Origin: an uncultured Candidatus Saccharibacteria bacterium | GTDB taxonomy: Bacteria > Patescibacteriota > Saccharimonadia > Saccharimonadales > Saccharimonadaceae | Assembly: GCA_948944455.1 (NCBI GenBank) | Contig: CARBES010000005.1 | Span: 1-42,914, forward strand | Direction: 5' to 3' | Length of the DNA stretch: 42,914 bases | Shown: positions 23,535 to 31,626 of the stretch, one piece after another | Layout: each line of letters starts with the position of its first letter | Numbering within the stretch: position 1 is the stretch's first letter | Notes under the pieces: generated by a model | What the model saw: the letters and a program-made list of their open reading frames with translations, nothing else | Told to the model about the DNA's origin: nothing | Databases searched by the model: none | Made by a program: the position numbers and the translations under genes

Positions 23535-24842
23535 TTATTCATAGCGAAGGGCGTCGATAGGATTCTTGTGTGCAGCTTTCCAAGCTGGCGCTGTACCGGC
23601 CAAAAGGGCGATAACCATCACGACGAGAATAATCGGGACTACGTTGCTGGGCGTAAATTCGAAAAGATTGAAAGTCGGGAATGCCTCCAAGAAACCGCCA
23701 GGTGCGTGAACAGCCACGTTTACTATGTTACCAATAACCATCGCAACCGCCACACCGAGGGCCGATCCCCAGAAGCCTAGAGCAATCGCTTCGACCGCGA
23801 ATTCAAGAAAGATTTTGCCAGAAGACATACCAAGCGCCTTATCAAGACCAATCTCGCGGGTGCGTTCCTCAACTGACATTAATAAGGTGTTCACGATACC
23901 TATTGAAGCCGCAAGTAAGGCAATCCCGCCAAAAATTGTGAATACGATCATGATTACATCGAAGAAAGTTCTAATCGTCCCCATCATATCCGAAACAGTG
24001 ACGCCGTAGAAACCATTCTCCTGCAGATGATCTTTGATTTCCTGCTCGGTGTATTTGTTTGTATCAAAACGCGCCTGTACTGCATAGGGTTTAAAGAGCT
24101 GGTCGCGTGACTGAGTCTTGAGCATGGTAGCGTAGATCGCTTCTACCATGTCGTCCTCGAGTTTGCGCGAAATCACAGAGCCGTTCACTGCGACGACGCC
24201 TTTCGCCTGTACGCCTACGATCTTCGCTTTGAAGCTGGTTGGCTGCTTCGTGACATTGTCTAGCACCGTCAAGGTAACTGTTTTACCGATTGCATTCTCA
24301 TCCGAACCAAAGCCGAGAGCCTCCGCATAACCTGGCTCCAGCATAATCTGGGCTTCGTCACTGCCATTATCTGGCAGGCCACCGGCCGTAGAAGCGATCG
24401 AGAAATCCCCTGGCGGCATCGCGCCTACAGAGATCGTATATTTTTTGTCAGTCTTATCGCTAGTAATATATTCAACTGGCGCCTGCTTCACAGCGTAAAT
24501 CGTGTCACCATCAATACCATCGATATTCTTCAGCTTCTCTAACTGTTCATTAGTGAAAGCCGTCATCGTCTGATTCGGATCATATTCTTGCGGCTCGCTG
24601 TTGCCAGCGCCCATCATCGTGCTTAGCGTACTCACCGAACCCTCGGCCATAATCATAATATAGTCTTCGCCGCCAAGGCTTGCCGTTTGTTCATCAATAA
24701 ATGAGTTTACTCCAGCATTAATTGCTACATTCAGGATAATCGTAAAGCTACCCACGAAAATAGCGAGAATGGTCAAAAAGGTACGTACCTTATTCCGAAA
24801 AAGGTTATGGTTTGCTGTTTTGATAATTTCAAAAAGACCCAT
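23535..24842 (-). CDS. FtsX/MacB-type ABC transporter permease
   Basis: This membrane subunit of a type VII ABC transporter is 435 aa. It has one N-terminal helix (about 20-40), an extracytoplasmic MacB-like domain (about 45-285), then three C-terminal helices, with a conserved FtsX region containing EERTREIGLDKALGMSSGKI. The Met/Ser/Gly-rich loop near residues 70-95 is variable. Its start overlaps the ATPase stop by one base (TAATG), so they form one transporter. Such mechanotransmission systems handle lipoproteins, peptides or envelope stress. No periplasmic adaptor is encoded nearby, consistent with a cell lacking an outer membrane. Confidence 0.88.
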   Translation of the reverse strand: MGLFEIIKTANHNLFRNKVRTFLTILAIFVGSFTIILNVAINAGVNSFIDEQTASLGGEDYIMIMAEGSVSTLSTMMGAGNSEPQEYDPNQTMTAFTNEQLEKLKNIDGIDGDTIYAVKQAPVEYITSDKTDKKYTISVGAMPPGDFSIASTAGGLPDNGSDEAQIMLEPGYAEALGFGSDENAIGKTVTLTVLDNVTKQPTSFKAKIVGVQAKGVVAVNGSVISRKLEDDMVEAIYATMLKTQSRDQLFKPYAVQARFDTNKYTEQEIKDHLQENGFYGVTVSDMMGTIRTFFDVIMIVFTIFGGIALLAASIGIVNTLLMSVEERTREIGLDKALGMSSGKIFLEFAVEAIALGFWGSALGVAVAMVIGNIVNVAVHAPGGFLEAFPTFNLFEFTPSNVVPIILVVMVIALLAGTAPAWKAAHKNPIDALRYE

Positions 24843-25633
24843 TAGGCTTTTGCTCCTTTCTTGGCGGTCTTGGTAGATGATTTCGTATCTTTTGTAGACT
24901 TTGTGGCTTTTGCAGCCTTTGCAGTAGCTCTTGTGGCTTTCTTCAGCTCCTTTGCGCCAGTGTCTTCGACAATCTTACCATCCATAACGCGAACCTGGCG
25001 ACTGCAAAGCTTTGCTAGGTCTTCGTCATGAGTAACGATAATTAGAGTTGTACCTTTTTTGTTGGCGTTGAAAAGTAGCTTAATGACTTTGTCGCCCGTC
25101 GCCGAGTCTAGATTACCAGTCGGTTCATCGGCAAAAATAATACTTGGGTTGTTCACTAATGCTCGAGCAATACAAACGCGTTGTTTCTGGCCGCCAGAAA
25201 GATCATTAGCCTTAAACTTGATTCGCTCTTCGAGGCCAACCGTCTTCAGTGCGCTCTTGGCTAGCTCTCTACGCGCCTTACGTTTAGTGCCGGCGATTTT
25301 CAACGGTAACATAACGTTCTCAAGTACAGTGTCGTTTGGATTCATGAAGAACTGTTGAAAAACAAAACCAAAACTACGGTTGCGTAGACGGTTTAGCTTG
25401 CGCGCACGAAGTTTAGTCGAATCAACTCCTTCAATCTTAATCGTGCCAGAAGTCGGTTTGTCGAGTAAAGCTAAGAGATGCATTAGAGTCGACTTGCCTG
25501 ATCCAGACTTGCCAATAATCGCTACCGACTCACCTTCGTAGATATCGAGGTCGATGTTCTTGAGTGCCTTGAAAGCAGCCGAGCGTTTGCCATAAACTTT
25601 AACCAAGTTCTTGACTTCAATGACTTTATTCAT
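24842..25633 (-). CDS. MacB/LolD-type ABC transporter ATPase with Lys/Ala-rich tail
   Basis: This is the ATPase of the transporter with the gene at 23535. The start is set at the second ATG (25633): the -10 TGCTATAAT ends 6 bases before it, while the ATG at 25639 directly abuts the -10 and would lie upstream of the transcript start. With this start the protein has 263 aa. Walker A GKSGSGKS is at residues 41-48, the signature is LSGGQKQR, and Walker B is IIFADEPTG. The last 36 or so residues are a Lys/Ala/Thr tail (TRATAKAAKATKSTKDTKSS), rarely seen in this family and perhaps a membrane- or nucleic-acid-binding extension. It follows cysS but has its own promoter. Confidence 0.9.
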   Translation of the reverse strand: MNKVIEVKNLVKVYGKRSAAFKALKNIDLDIYEGESVAIIGKSGSGKSTLMHLLALLDKPTSGTIKIEGVDSTKLRARKLNRLRNRSFGFVFQQFFMNPNDTVLENVMLPLKIAGTKRKARRELAKSALKTVGLEERIKFKANDLSGGQKQRVCIARALVNNPSIIFADEPTGNLDSATGDKVIKLLFNANKKGTTLIIVTHDEDLAKLCSRQVRVMDGKIVEDTGAKELKKATRATAKAAKATKSTKDTKSSTKTAKKGAKA

Positions 25634-25639
25634 TTCCAT

Positions 25640-25648
25640 ATTATAGCA
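25640..25648 (-). promoter_or_regulatory. Extended -10 promoter of the MacB-like operon (leaderless)
   Basis: The minus strand reads TGCTATAAT, ending 6 bases before ATG 25633. A weak TTGTTA lies 19 bases upstream. The site decides the start codon. Confidence 0.65.
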
Positions 25649-25671
25649 CGCACCTTTCCCTTTTTAACAAT

Positions 25672-27039
25672 TTAGCGAGCGTATTGCCAGATTTGCCCTT
25701 CCGACGAGTCTAAAACAGAGATCCCCATCATTAAGAGCTCATCGCGCAATTGGTCAGACTTTGTAAAATTACGTTCATCACGAGCGATCCCGCGTTGTCG
25801 CAATAATTCCTTTGCCGTATCGCTAATATCCGGAGTGTCATCAATTAATCCTAGGCCAAACAGCTGATCAATCTCGCGCCAAAGCTCTAGGCTAATATCA
25901 CCGAGAACATCAATCATAGCAAAAGCTAATGGTGAGTTAAGATTATCGCTCACGACATTAAGAATCTTTCCATATTCTTCTTTGGTGTTATTGTCTCCAG
26001 ATCTTTCTTGATAGCATTTCGCGATACGGTTTCTCCATTTTAAACGCCTCGCGCGAGCAGCTTCGAGATCAGCCATACTGAAATCGCGTTCAGATTGGTA
26101 GTGACCTTGAAGCACCCACATCTTAAAGTCTAGCGGCGAGTAGCCTTTTTCGGCGAGATCATTGAGACTATAGCCGTTCCCGAGACTTTTGGAGATTTTC
26201 TGCCCCTCTGAGGTTAAGTGATTGCAGTGTAACCAGTATTTGGACAACTGACGCTCAAAAGCCGCTTCGCTTTGTGCGATTTCGTTTGTGTGATGTACTG
26301 GAATATGGTCGATACCGCCAGTGTGAATATCGATAGTTTCGCCCAGCTCCTGATGAATAATCGTCGAGCATTCAAGGTGCCAACCTGGGTAGCCCGGGCG
26401 ACCAAGATACTCCCAGCGCATTTCATGCTTTTCGTCTGGCTGAATGAATTTCCAGAGTGCAAAATCTGAAATATTGCGTTTTTCATCAGAGAACTCTACC
26501 CTAGCCCCAGCCTTGAGCTGATCTAGGTTCAGCCCAGCGAATTCCGCATACTTGCTAAATTTACTCGTATCATAATAAACTCCATCGGTTGTTTCATAGG
26601 TATAGCCTTTTTCTGTCAGAATATCCACAATCTGCTCATCTTCGGCGATATAATCGGTCGCTCGCGCCCAAACTGTCGGCTGGACTAGATTTAGCGCAGC
26701 ATAATCCTTCTGGAACTCGCCAATATATCTCTCGGCTACCTCCCAAACCGTTTGGCCAGTCTGGCGCGCACCCTTTTCGAGTTTGTCTTCACCATCATCA
26801 CCATCAGAAACTAAATGGCCTACATCGGTCAAGTTTAGGACGCGTTTCACGCCATAACCATTCGCCTGCAGACTGCGCACAAGTAAGTCCCAATAGACGT
26901 AAGCTGCAAAATTTCCGATGTGCGGTGTGCTATACACGGTCGGTCCGCAAGTATAAATCTTTACCTCTGACGTATCAAACGGTACGAAATTTTCAACTTT
27001 ACGCGAGAGCTGATTATAGATTCTAACTTTAGACTTCAT
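25672..27039 (-). CDS. cysS: Cysteinyl-tRNA synthetase
   Basis: This class I synthetase charges tRNA-Cys. The 455-aa length is normal. The HIGH-type motif is HIGN in TCGPTVYSTPHIGNFAAYV (about residues 30-48, with zinc ligand Cys31). The later zinc ligands are in WHLECS and GGIDHIPVHHTNEIAQSEA, and the KMSKS-type motif is KISKS. A C-terminal DALR-like helical domain follows. It starts inside the hydrolase gene (11-base overlap) with AAGGTG 7 bases upstream, third in the DHH-hydrolase-cysS unit. Confidence 0.96.
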   Translation of the reverse strand: MKSKVRIYNQLSRKVENFVPFDTSEVKIYTCGPTVYSTPHIGNFAAYVYWDLLVRSLQANGYGVKRVLNLTDVGHLVSDGDDGEDKLEKGARQTGQTVWEVAERYIGEFQKDYAALNLVQPTVWARATDYIAEDEQIVDILTEKGYTYETTDGVYYDTSKFSKYAEFAGLNLDQLKAGARVEFSDEKRNISDFALWKFIQPDEKHEMRWEYLGRPGYPGWHLECSTIIHQELGETIDIHTGGIDHIPVHHTNEIAQSEAAFERQLSKYWLHCNHLTSEGQKISKSLGNGYSLNDLAEKGYSPLDFKMWVLQGHYQSERDFSMADLEAARARRLKWRNRIAKCYQERSGDNNTKEEYGKILNVVSDNLNSPLAFAMIDVLGDISLELWREIDQLFGLGLIDDTPDISDTAKELLRQRGIARDERNFTKSDQLRDELLMMGISVLDSSEGQIWQYAR

Positions 27040-27877
27040 CTTTTAACACCTTCTTGATTTCTAGTAATATTTTAGCACGTTTTGCGACCGAAATATCGTG
27101 ATGACCGATAGCGCTGACGTAGGTCAGGTAATGCGGATTTGCTTTAGCAGCACGTCGTAAATTCGAACCCATAACAAGCGGATCAAAATATCCATGGATT
27201 ACCACGGCGGGAACGCGAATTTTGGTATAAGTTTGATAGTTCTTAGGATTGAGAATAATCTCTTCCATCGATTTAGCAAAAGCTGCCGTTTTAATATAGT
27301 AGGAGCGAAAACTGCTGAAACGCTGCGCAAGGCGCGCGATAACTTCAGCTGCTGGGACATCTACGGCAATAGCGTGTAATGCGGAATATGATTTTACATA
27401 AACTTTATCCGGCAATTTAGCGAGTTCCTCCGCCATCAGCACCGGTGGCGAGACTAAGATAAGTTTTTTTAGTTCGACATTGGGAGTAAAATTAGTCGCA
27501 TAATCGGCCGCGATTAACGACCCCATTGAATGTCCGACTAAGACCACCGGCGAACGCACCTTGAGTTTTTTAAGTGTACGATTTAAGGCTTTTTCATAGT
27601 CAAGGTACACGTAATCAAGCCAGTCTGCTTGCAAAGATTTGCCAAACCCAAGCAGATCAAGCGCGATTAGGCGGACCTTCTTCAACTCGGGGTCTTTCTC
27701 AAATTGGCGGCAAGTTGAACGCCATGTGTCTGAATTCGCCGAAATTCCGTGCAAAAATACAACGGTGAGACTTGGGTCTTTTATTTTAGTGTCGTAGGCG
27801 ACTTGCAAGCGAATTGGCCACCGAAAAACGTTATACCAAATCCAGGTCCCCACATTATAGAGTTTACGCAGTAGCAT
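27029..27877 (-). CDS. Alpha/beta-hydrolase fold protein
   Basis: This is a serine hydrolase of unknown substrate, 282 aa. The oxyanion motif is VVFLHGISANSDTW, the nucleophile elbow is VGHSMGS, the acid is probably in HGYFDPLV, and the catalytic His is in AIGHHDIS near the end, so the triad is complete. A lid-like helical insertion occupies about residues 150-215. A short hydrophobic N-terminus (YNVGTWIWYNVF) might associate with membrane. It overlaps the DHH gene by 14 bases, so translation is coupled. Esterase or lipase action on host-derived lipids is only a guess. Confidence 0.85.
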   Translation of the reverse strand: MLLRKLYNVGTWIWYNVFRWPIRLQVAYDTKIKDPSLTVVFLHGISANSDTWRSTCRQFEKDPELKKVRLIALDLLGFGKSLQADWLDYVYLDYEKALNRTLKKLKVRSPVVLVGHSMGSLIAADYATNFTPNVELKKLILVSPPVLMAEELAKLPDKVYVKSYSALHAIAVDVPAAEVIARLAQRFSSFRSYYIKTAAFAKSMEEIILNPKNYQTYTKIRVPAVVIHGYFDPLVMGSNLRRAAKANPHYLTYVSAIGHHDISVAKRAKILLEIKKVLKDEV

Positions 27878-28856
27878 TCCGTTCGCATTCAGCCAGCAGA
27901 TCTGGCAAAATCTTTACTACATCAGCCACTACGTCTTCGTAGCTAAGGTCATAAGTGCGAAAACCAGCTGCATACGGGTGCCCACCTCCACCGAAATAAC
28001 CAGCAACCTGTTCGGCGACGGGTTTCGTAGCTCTCACTTTGCCAGTAATCTTGCCATCTGGGTAGGTTTTGATCGCTATCGCAACATCGACGCCTTCCAC
28101 CAAACGTAATTCTTCTAGAATCAGCACATTCGGATTATACTCATCCGAGTATTGCTGGATTTCTTCAAACGGAATATGTATAGTTGCCAGTTTCCCGTCA
28201 AGACTATATTCCACTCGCTTAATCAAATCGGCCTTATAATCAAGAATGCGTTGAGACTTCTTCATAAACTCGCGGCGTTGTTCGTCAAGCTCGGCCGGGT
28301 TCGCCCCGAGTTCAATTAGCCCAGCCATCGTTCGCATCGTATCGGCCGTGACAGAAGCACTAACCAGCCCAAGCGTGTCGGAAGATATGGCCGAATAGAG
28401 CGCGCAGGCCGCCTCTTTATTGATTCCAAAATGATTAGCTTTGGCAATTTTATAAATCAGATCAGCGCAAGCTGGCAACGGTTCAATAATCGCTTCGTGC
28501 GGGAATTCGAGGTCGTCTTCAGTTTCGTGGTGATCAATCACGAGAACCGGCTTACCATAAAGGCAATTCCGAATTGCTACATCGTCAATTAATTTCGACA
28601 GCAAAACGCTAGATGCCGTATCTACAATAATATAACCGTCCGCTTTATAATCAAATTCGATCTCCACACGAGACCAATCTGCAAAGTAACGCAAGTATTT
28701 AGGGATATCAACCGGGCAATATAAATGATTCTCAGTATTCTTTAGGATATAGTCGAGCGCTATTGCCGAGCCAAGCGAATCGCCGTCAGGGTTTTCGGCT
28801 TGGATGATACAAATTCGTGTTTTATCTTTCAGAAACTCTACAAATTTTTCATACAT
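27864..28856 (-). CDS. DHH/DHHA1 phosphoesterase (NrnA-like)
   Basis: This is a manganese-dependent phosphodiesterase, probably a nanoRNase and/or pAp or cyclic-dinucleotide phosphatase. Of the 330 aa, the DHH domain carries NPDGDSLGSAIALD at about residues 22-35, IIVDTASS, the name-giving VIDHHET near 105, and a later Asp region SSDTLGL. The C-terminal DHHA1 domain has VRATKPVAEQ and FGGGGHPYAAGF, the substrate-binding GGGH motif. No membrane or CBS domains are present, which favours NrnA over GdpP. The promoter gives a nearly leaderless mRNA, and the gene heads the unit with hydrolase and cysS. Confidence 0.92.
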   Translation of the reverse strand: MYEKFVEFLKDKTRICIIQAENPDGDSLGSAIALDYILKNTENHLYCPVDIPKYLRYFADWSRVEIEFDYKADGYIIVDTASSVLLSKLIDDVAIRNCLYGKPVLVIDHHETEDDLEFPHEAIIEPLPACADLIYKIAKANHFGINKEAACALYSAISSDTLGLVSASVTADTMRTMAGLIELGANPAELDEQRREFMKKSQRILDYKADLIKRVEYSLDGKLATIHIPFEEIQQYSDEYNPNVLILEELRLVEGVDVAIAIKTYPDGKITGKVRATKPVAEQVAGYFGGGGHPYAAGFRTYDLSYEDVVADVVKILPDLLAECERNATA

Positions 28857-28865
28857 ATGCTATAT

Positions 28866-28874
28866 ATTATAGCA
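28866..28874 (-). promoter_or_regulatory. Extended -10 promoter of the DHH-hydrolase-cysS unit
   Basis: The minus strand reads TGCTATAAT, ending 9 bases before the ATG at 28856. There is no -35 match. Confidence 0.65.
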
Positions 28875-28876
28875 CG

Positions 28877-29581
28877 CTACTTGCTTTGTTTATCGGCCTT
28901 TTTCGTCCCCCTTGACTTTTGCCTACGCGGCGTGGGATGTTTGGCCTCGAACTTCGGAAAAGCTTTTACTAAGCGACGATTCAGACGCCCCTTTTCCATC
29001 ATAATCTGGCGTACACGAGCGGAAATCTCATCCGTAGCATCACGCTCAACAGTTCCGACAGTTACACGAAAATTCACTATCATCCAAAGCGAGAGCATAA
29101 TATCGCAAATCAATATACCAATGAGAATTGCCGCCAATGCAATAATTACTCCACTACCGAGATGACCTAGTAACCCTAAGATAAACGGGTTGACAAAGCG
29201 TACCAATAATACGCCCAAGAGCCCGAAAGCAATTGCCGCGGTTAAGCAAATCCGTCCGTTGAGATTAAATGGCATATTATTATAATCCCACCATCTAGCA
29301 TGAAACAGCTTCTCCATAGTCCAACTAGTGAAGTATTCCAATGTAGCCGCCCCCACCATAGACACACAAAAAATCGCAACTACATTCTCCATGTTGCCCA
29401 AGGCCAACAAGATCAATACTGCGCCTACGCCATAGATAGGACAGATTGGTCCAACCAAGAATCCTCGGTTAGTTGGCTTACGTGTAACAAGAATCGCATA
29501 GCATTCCTCAAAAATCCAACCGATGAACGAATAAACAACGAAGAGAATAAACCACGTCGCAAGATTTACTAATACAGACAT
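28877..29581 (-). CDS. CmpB-like (putative ABC-transporter type IV) membrane protein
   Basis: The protein belongs by sequence features to the PF06541 family, found widely in Firmicutes and related bacteria, with unproven function. The 234 aa contain about five helices. The conserved N-terminal YSFIGWIFEECYAI and GFLVGPICPIYGVGA motifs are present, as is EYFTSWTMEKLFHARWWDY. The C-terminal 40 residues are strongly basic and cytoplasmic. A clear Shine-Dalgarno (GGAGGAATAG) precedes the ATG, 1 base after the CPBP gene. It is the last gene of rmuC-CPBP-CmpB. Confidence 0.85.
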   Translation of the reverse strand: MSVLVNLATWFILFVVYSFIGWIFEECYAILVTRKPTNRGFLVGPICPIYGVGAVLILLALGNMENVVAIFCVSMVGAATLEYFTSWTMEKLFHARWWDYNNMPFNLNGRICLTAAIAFGLLGVLLVRFVNPFILGLLGHLGSGVIIALAAILIGILICDIMLSLWMIVNFRVTVGTVERDATDEISARVRQIMMEKGRLNRRLVKAFPKFEAKHPTPRRQKSRGTKKADKQSK

Positions 29582-29582
29582 T

Positions 29583-30383
29583 CTATTCCTCCGTCGATAG
29601 GCGCACTGGTTTTATGCGACCAGCCAAAGCTACCGCCAGCACCGTCAAAGCCAAATATCCAAACAAAAGCACCCAGTTTACTTTAATCACAAAGAATGAC
29701 ATAAGCACGTTTGCAAGCCCGTGAAAAATCATACAATAAAACACCGACCCAGTACGGCGATAGATGCAGGCCAACCAGAACGCAACACAAATCGCATCGA
29801 TCGCAAAGAGTCCAAAGTTCATCCCTTGTTGACTCGATCCAGCCACGAACCAGAGTGGCAAGTGCCAAACCGCCCAAATTATGCCGACAATCAAGGTTGT
29901 CACTATAAAACTTACCACTGGATTTTTTATGCGTTTGCTCACTGTACGTTCGAGTACAGGCTGCAAGGTGCCACGCCAGCCAAGTTCCTCGTTCCCTCCA
30001 CCAAACAGCGTACACACAATAAATACGACTGGGAGAGCATACCACGGCATCTCTGGATTAATTTCTAACGACGAAAGTCCAATAATAGCGATCATTAGTG
30101 TTGCGAACAGTAACAAGAACCCAACAGTTTTCTTCTTGTGATTGAAGATAAAGTTCAAGACCTTATGAAGACTCAATTTCCCCTCTAGGCAGAGCACCGC
30201 CGAAATCGTAGGACCGAACCCGCCAATCACAAAAAGAATCATGCCAACTAGACTGTTTAGCTTAGCTATATTCAACGCGCTCAAGGTCACTAAGATCCCC
30301 CAGCTCAACCAGCTAATAAAAAACGTTATAAGCAGATATTCCTGAACTCGCCATTCATCCTTATAACCTTTGATTTTGTGCAT
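29583..30383 (-). CDS. CPBP family intramembrane metalloprotease
   Basis: This second CPBP-type membrane protease is 266 aa and shares little sequence with the one at 11354. About eight hydrophobic helices are visible. The active-site motifs are GGGNEELGWRGTLQP (Glu-Glu and Arg) near residue 127, IWAVWHLPLW (His) and FHGLANV (His). It begins 1 base after the rmuC stop with GAGGT 5 bases before the ATG. Members near regulators or peptides can act in self-immunity or in processing prenylated or membrane proteins. No candidate substrate is adjacent. Confidence 0.88.
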   Translation of the reverse strand: MHKIKGYKDEWRVQEYLLITFFISWLSWGILVTLSALNIAKLNSLVGMILFVIGGFGPTISAVLCLEGKLSLHKVLNFIFNHKKKTVGFLLLFATLMIAIIGLSSLEINPEMPWYALPVVFIVCTLFGGGNEELGWRGTLQPVLERTVSKRIKNPVVSFIVTTLIVGIIWAVWHLPLWFVAGSSQQGMNFGLFAIDAICVAFWLACIYRRTGSVFYCMIFHGLANVLMSFFVIKVNWVLLFGYLALTVLAVALAGRIKPVRLSTEE

Positions 30384-30384
30384 T

Positions 30385-31533
30385 TTAGACCTCGATTTCT
30401 CCTATCATCTTTACGCTATCGCTTTCTGGTAATGTTTCAACTTCTTTCAGTTTACGCTCAATCTGGCGCGACGTAGTCTCGGCGCTGCCAATTTTGTTGG
30501 CAGTCTCTTCAAGTTTTTTCTTGGTTGCGGCGAGCAGATCGCCGAATTTGCCAAATTGAGTCTTAACCGCACCGAGCGTCTGCCAAACTTCAGCCGAACG
30601 TTTCTCGATTGCGACGCTACGAAAGCCCATGGTGAGTCCTGAAAGAATCACCGGCAAAGTCGAAGGTGAGCAAATAGTTACATTATGTTTTTGACGTATA
30701 TCATCAGACAAGCCCGGAATTCGTAGAATTTCCGCATAGAGGCTTTCAGTCGGCACAAACATGACGCCAAAGTCGGTCGTAGCTGGAGGATCAAGATATT
30801 TCGTAGAAATTTTCTTTGCCTGCGTCAAAACATCAGTCCGCAAGGCTTTGCGGTACAGTTCGACCTCGTCTTTGTTGCCCTTTTCATAAGCCTCAAGCAA
30901 GCGAGCATAGTTCTCGGTTGGGAATTTCGAGTCAACTGGTAAATAAACTGTACCGTCATCCTTGCCCGGCATCCGAATGGCATATTCGACTCGGTCATTA
31001 CTGCCAGACTTCGTGATGATATTCTCGTCGTACTGTTCCGAAGCGAGACAGTCTTCGATAATATTGCCAAGCTGCACCTCGCCATATACTCCGCGAGTCT
31101 TGACGCCTTCCATGACTTTTTTCAAATCGCCAACTCCGTTCGCTAAAGTCTTCATTTCGCCAAGACCACGATAAACTTGCGTAAGTTGCTCCGAGATCTC
31201 TTTGAAACTTTCGTTGAAACGTTTCTCAACCGATTTTTGCAGTTTTTCGTCAACCGTAAGACGCATTTCTTCGAGCTTTTTTGAGTTGTCTTCTTGTAGG
31301 CTCTTTACACGAGCGTCAACTGTACGCTGAATGCCTTGCAGATTTTCGGAAATCTCGCGGCGATTCTCTCGAAAAGCCCCCTCGATCTTTGGCGTTAACT
31401 TATCTAGCTCACCTTCAACCCTAATAAGACGTTCCTCGATCCTGGCTGTGTCCGAGCCTACTGGACGGCGGCATACTAAAATGATTAGTATGCCGATCAC
31501 GATGAGTAAGAGACCGATGATAAAAATCTCCAT
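30385..31533 (-). CDS. rmuC: RmuC family DNA recombination protein
   Basis: RmuC limits inversion and recombination at short repeats in E. coli and carries a nuclease-like fold. The 382-aa protein has an N-terminal transmembrane anchor (residues 2-22). A coiled coil of about 130 residues rich in Glu, Arg and Lys comes next. The conserved core follows, with ARGVYGEVQLG-type (KTRGVYGEVQL) and LPVDSKFP motifs, then YLDPPATTDFGVMFVPTESLY. A shorter coiled coil closes the protein. Its promoter is nearly leaderless, and it heads the rmuC-CPBP-CmpB unit. Confidence 0.93.
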   Translation of the reverse strand: MEIFIIGLLLIVIGILIILVCRRPVGSDTARIEERLIRVEGELDKLTPKIEGAFRENRREISENLQGIQRTVDARVKSLQEDNSKKLEEMRLTVDEKLQKSVEKRFNESFKEISEQLTQVYRGLGEMKTLANGVGDLKKVMEGVKTRGVYGEVQLGNIIEDCLASEQYDENIITKSGSNDRVEYAIRMPGKDDGTVYLPVDSKFPTENYARLLEAYEKGNKDEVELYRKALRTDVLTQAKKISTKYLDPPATTDFGVMFVPTESLYAEILRIPGLSDDIRQKHNVTICSPSTLPVILSGLTMGFRSVAIEKRSAEVWQTLGAVKTQFGKFGDLLAATKKKLEETANKIGSAETTSRQIERKLKEVETLPESDSVKMIGEIEV

Positions 31534-31542
31534 ATACCATAT

Positions 31543-31551
31543 ATTATAGCA
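31543..31551 (-). promoter_or_regulatory. Extended -10 promoter of rmuC (near-leaderless)
   Basis: The minus strand reads TGCTATAAT, ending 9 bases before the ATG at 31533. There is no -35 match. Confidence 0.65.
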
Positions 31552-31572
31552 TAAATTTTATGGCTATATTTA

Positions 31573-31607
31573 TAAAAATCACAACGCACCCCTCATCTAA
31601 GGGGTGC
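31573..31607 (-). terminator. Probable terminator after the BceB-like permease gene
   Basis: GCACCCCT pairs with AGGGGTGC (8 bp, loop of 6, 31586-31607). On the minus strand a T-run (GATTTTTA) begins about 6 bases after the stem, so termination may be weaker than at the other sites. Confidence 0.65.
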
Positions 31608-31626
31608 GCCTGCGAATTTTCTGTTT

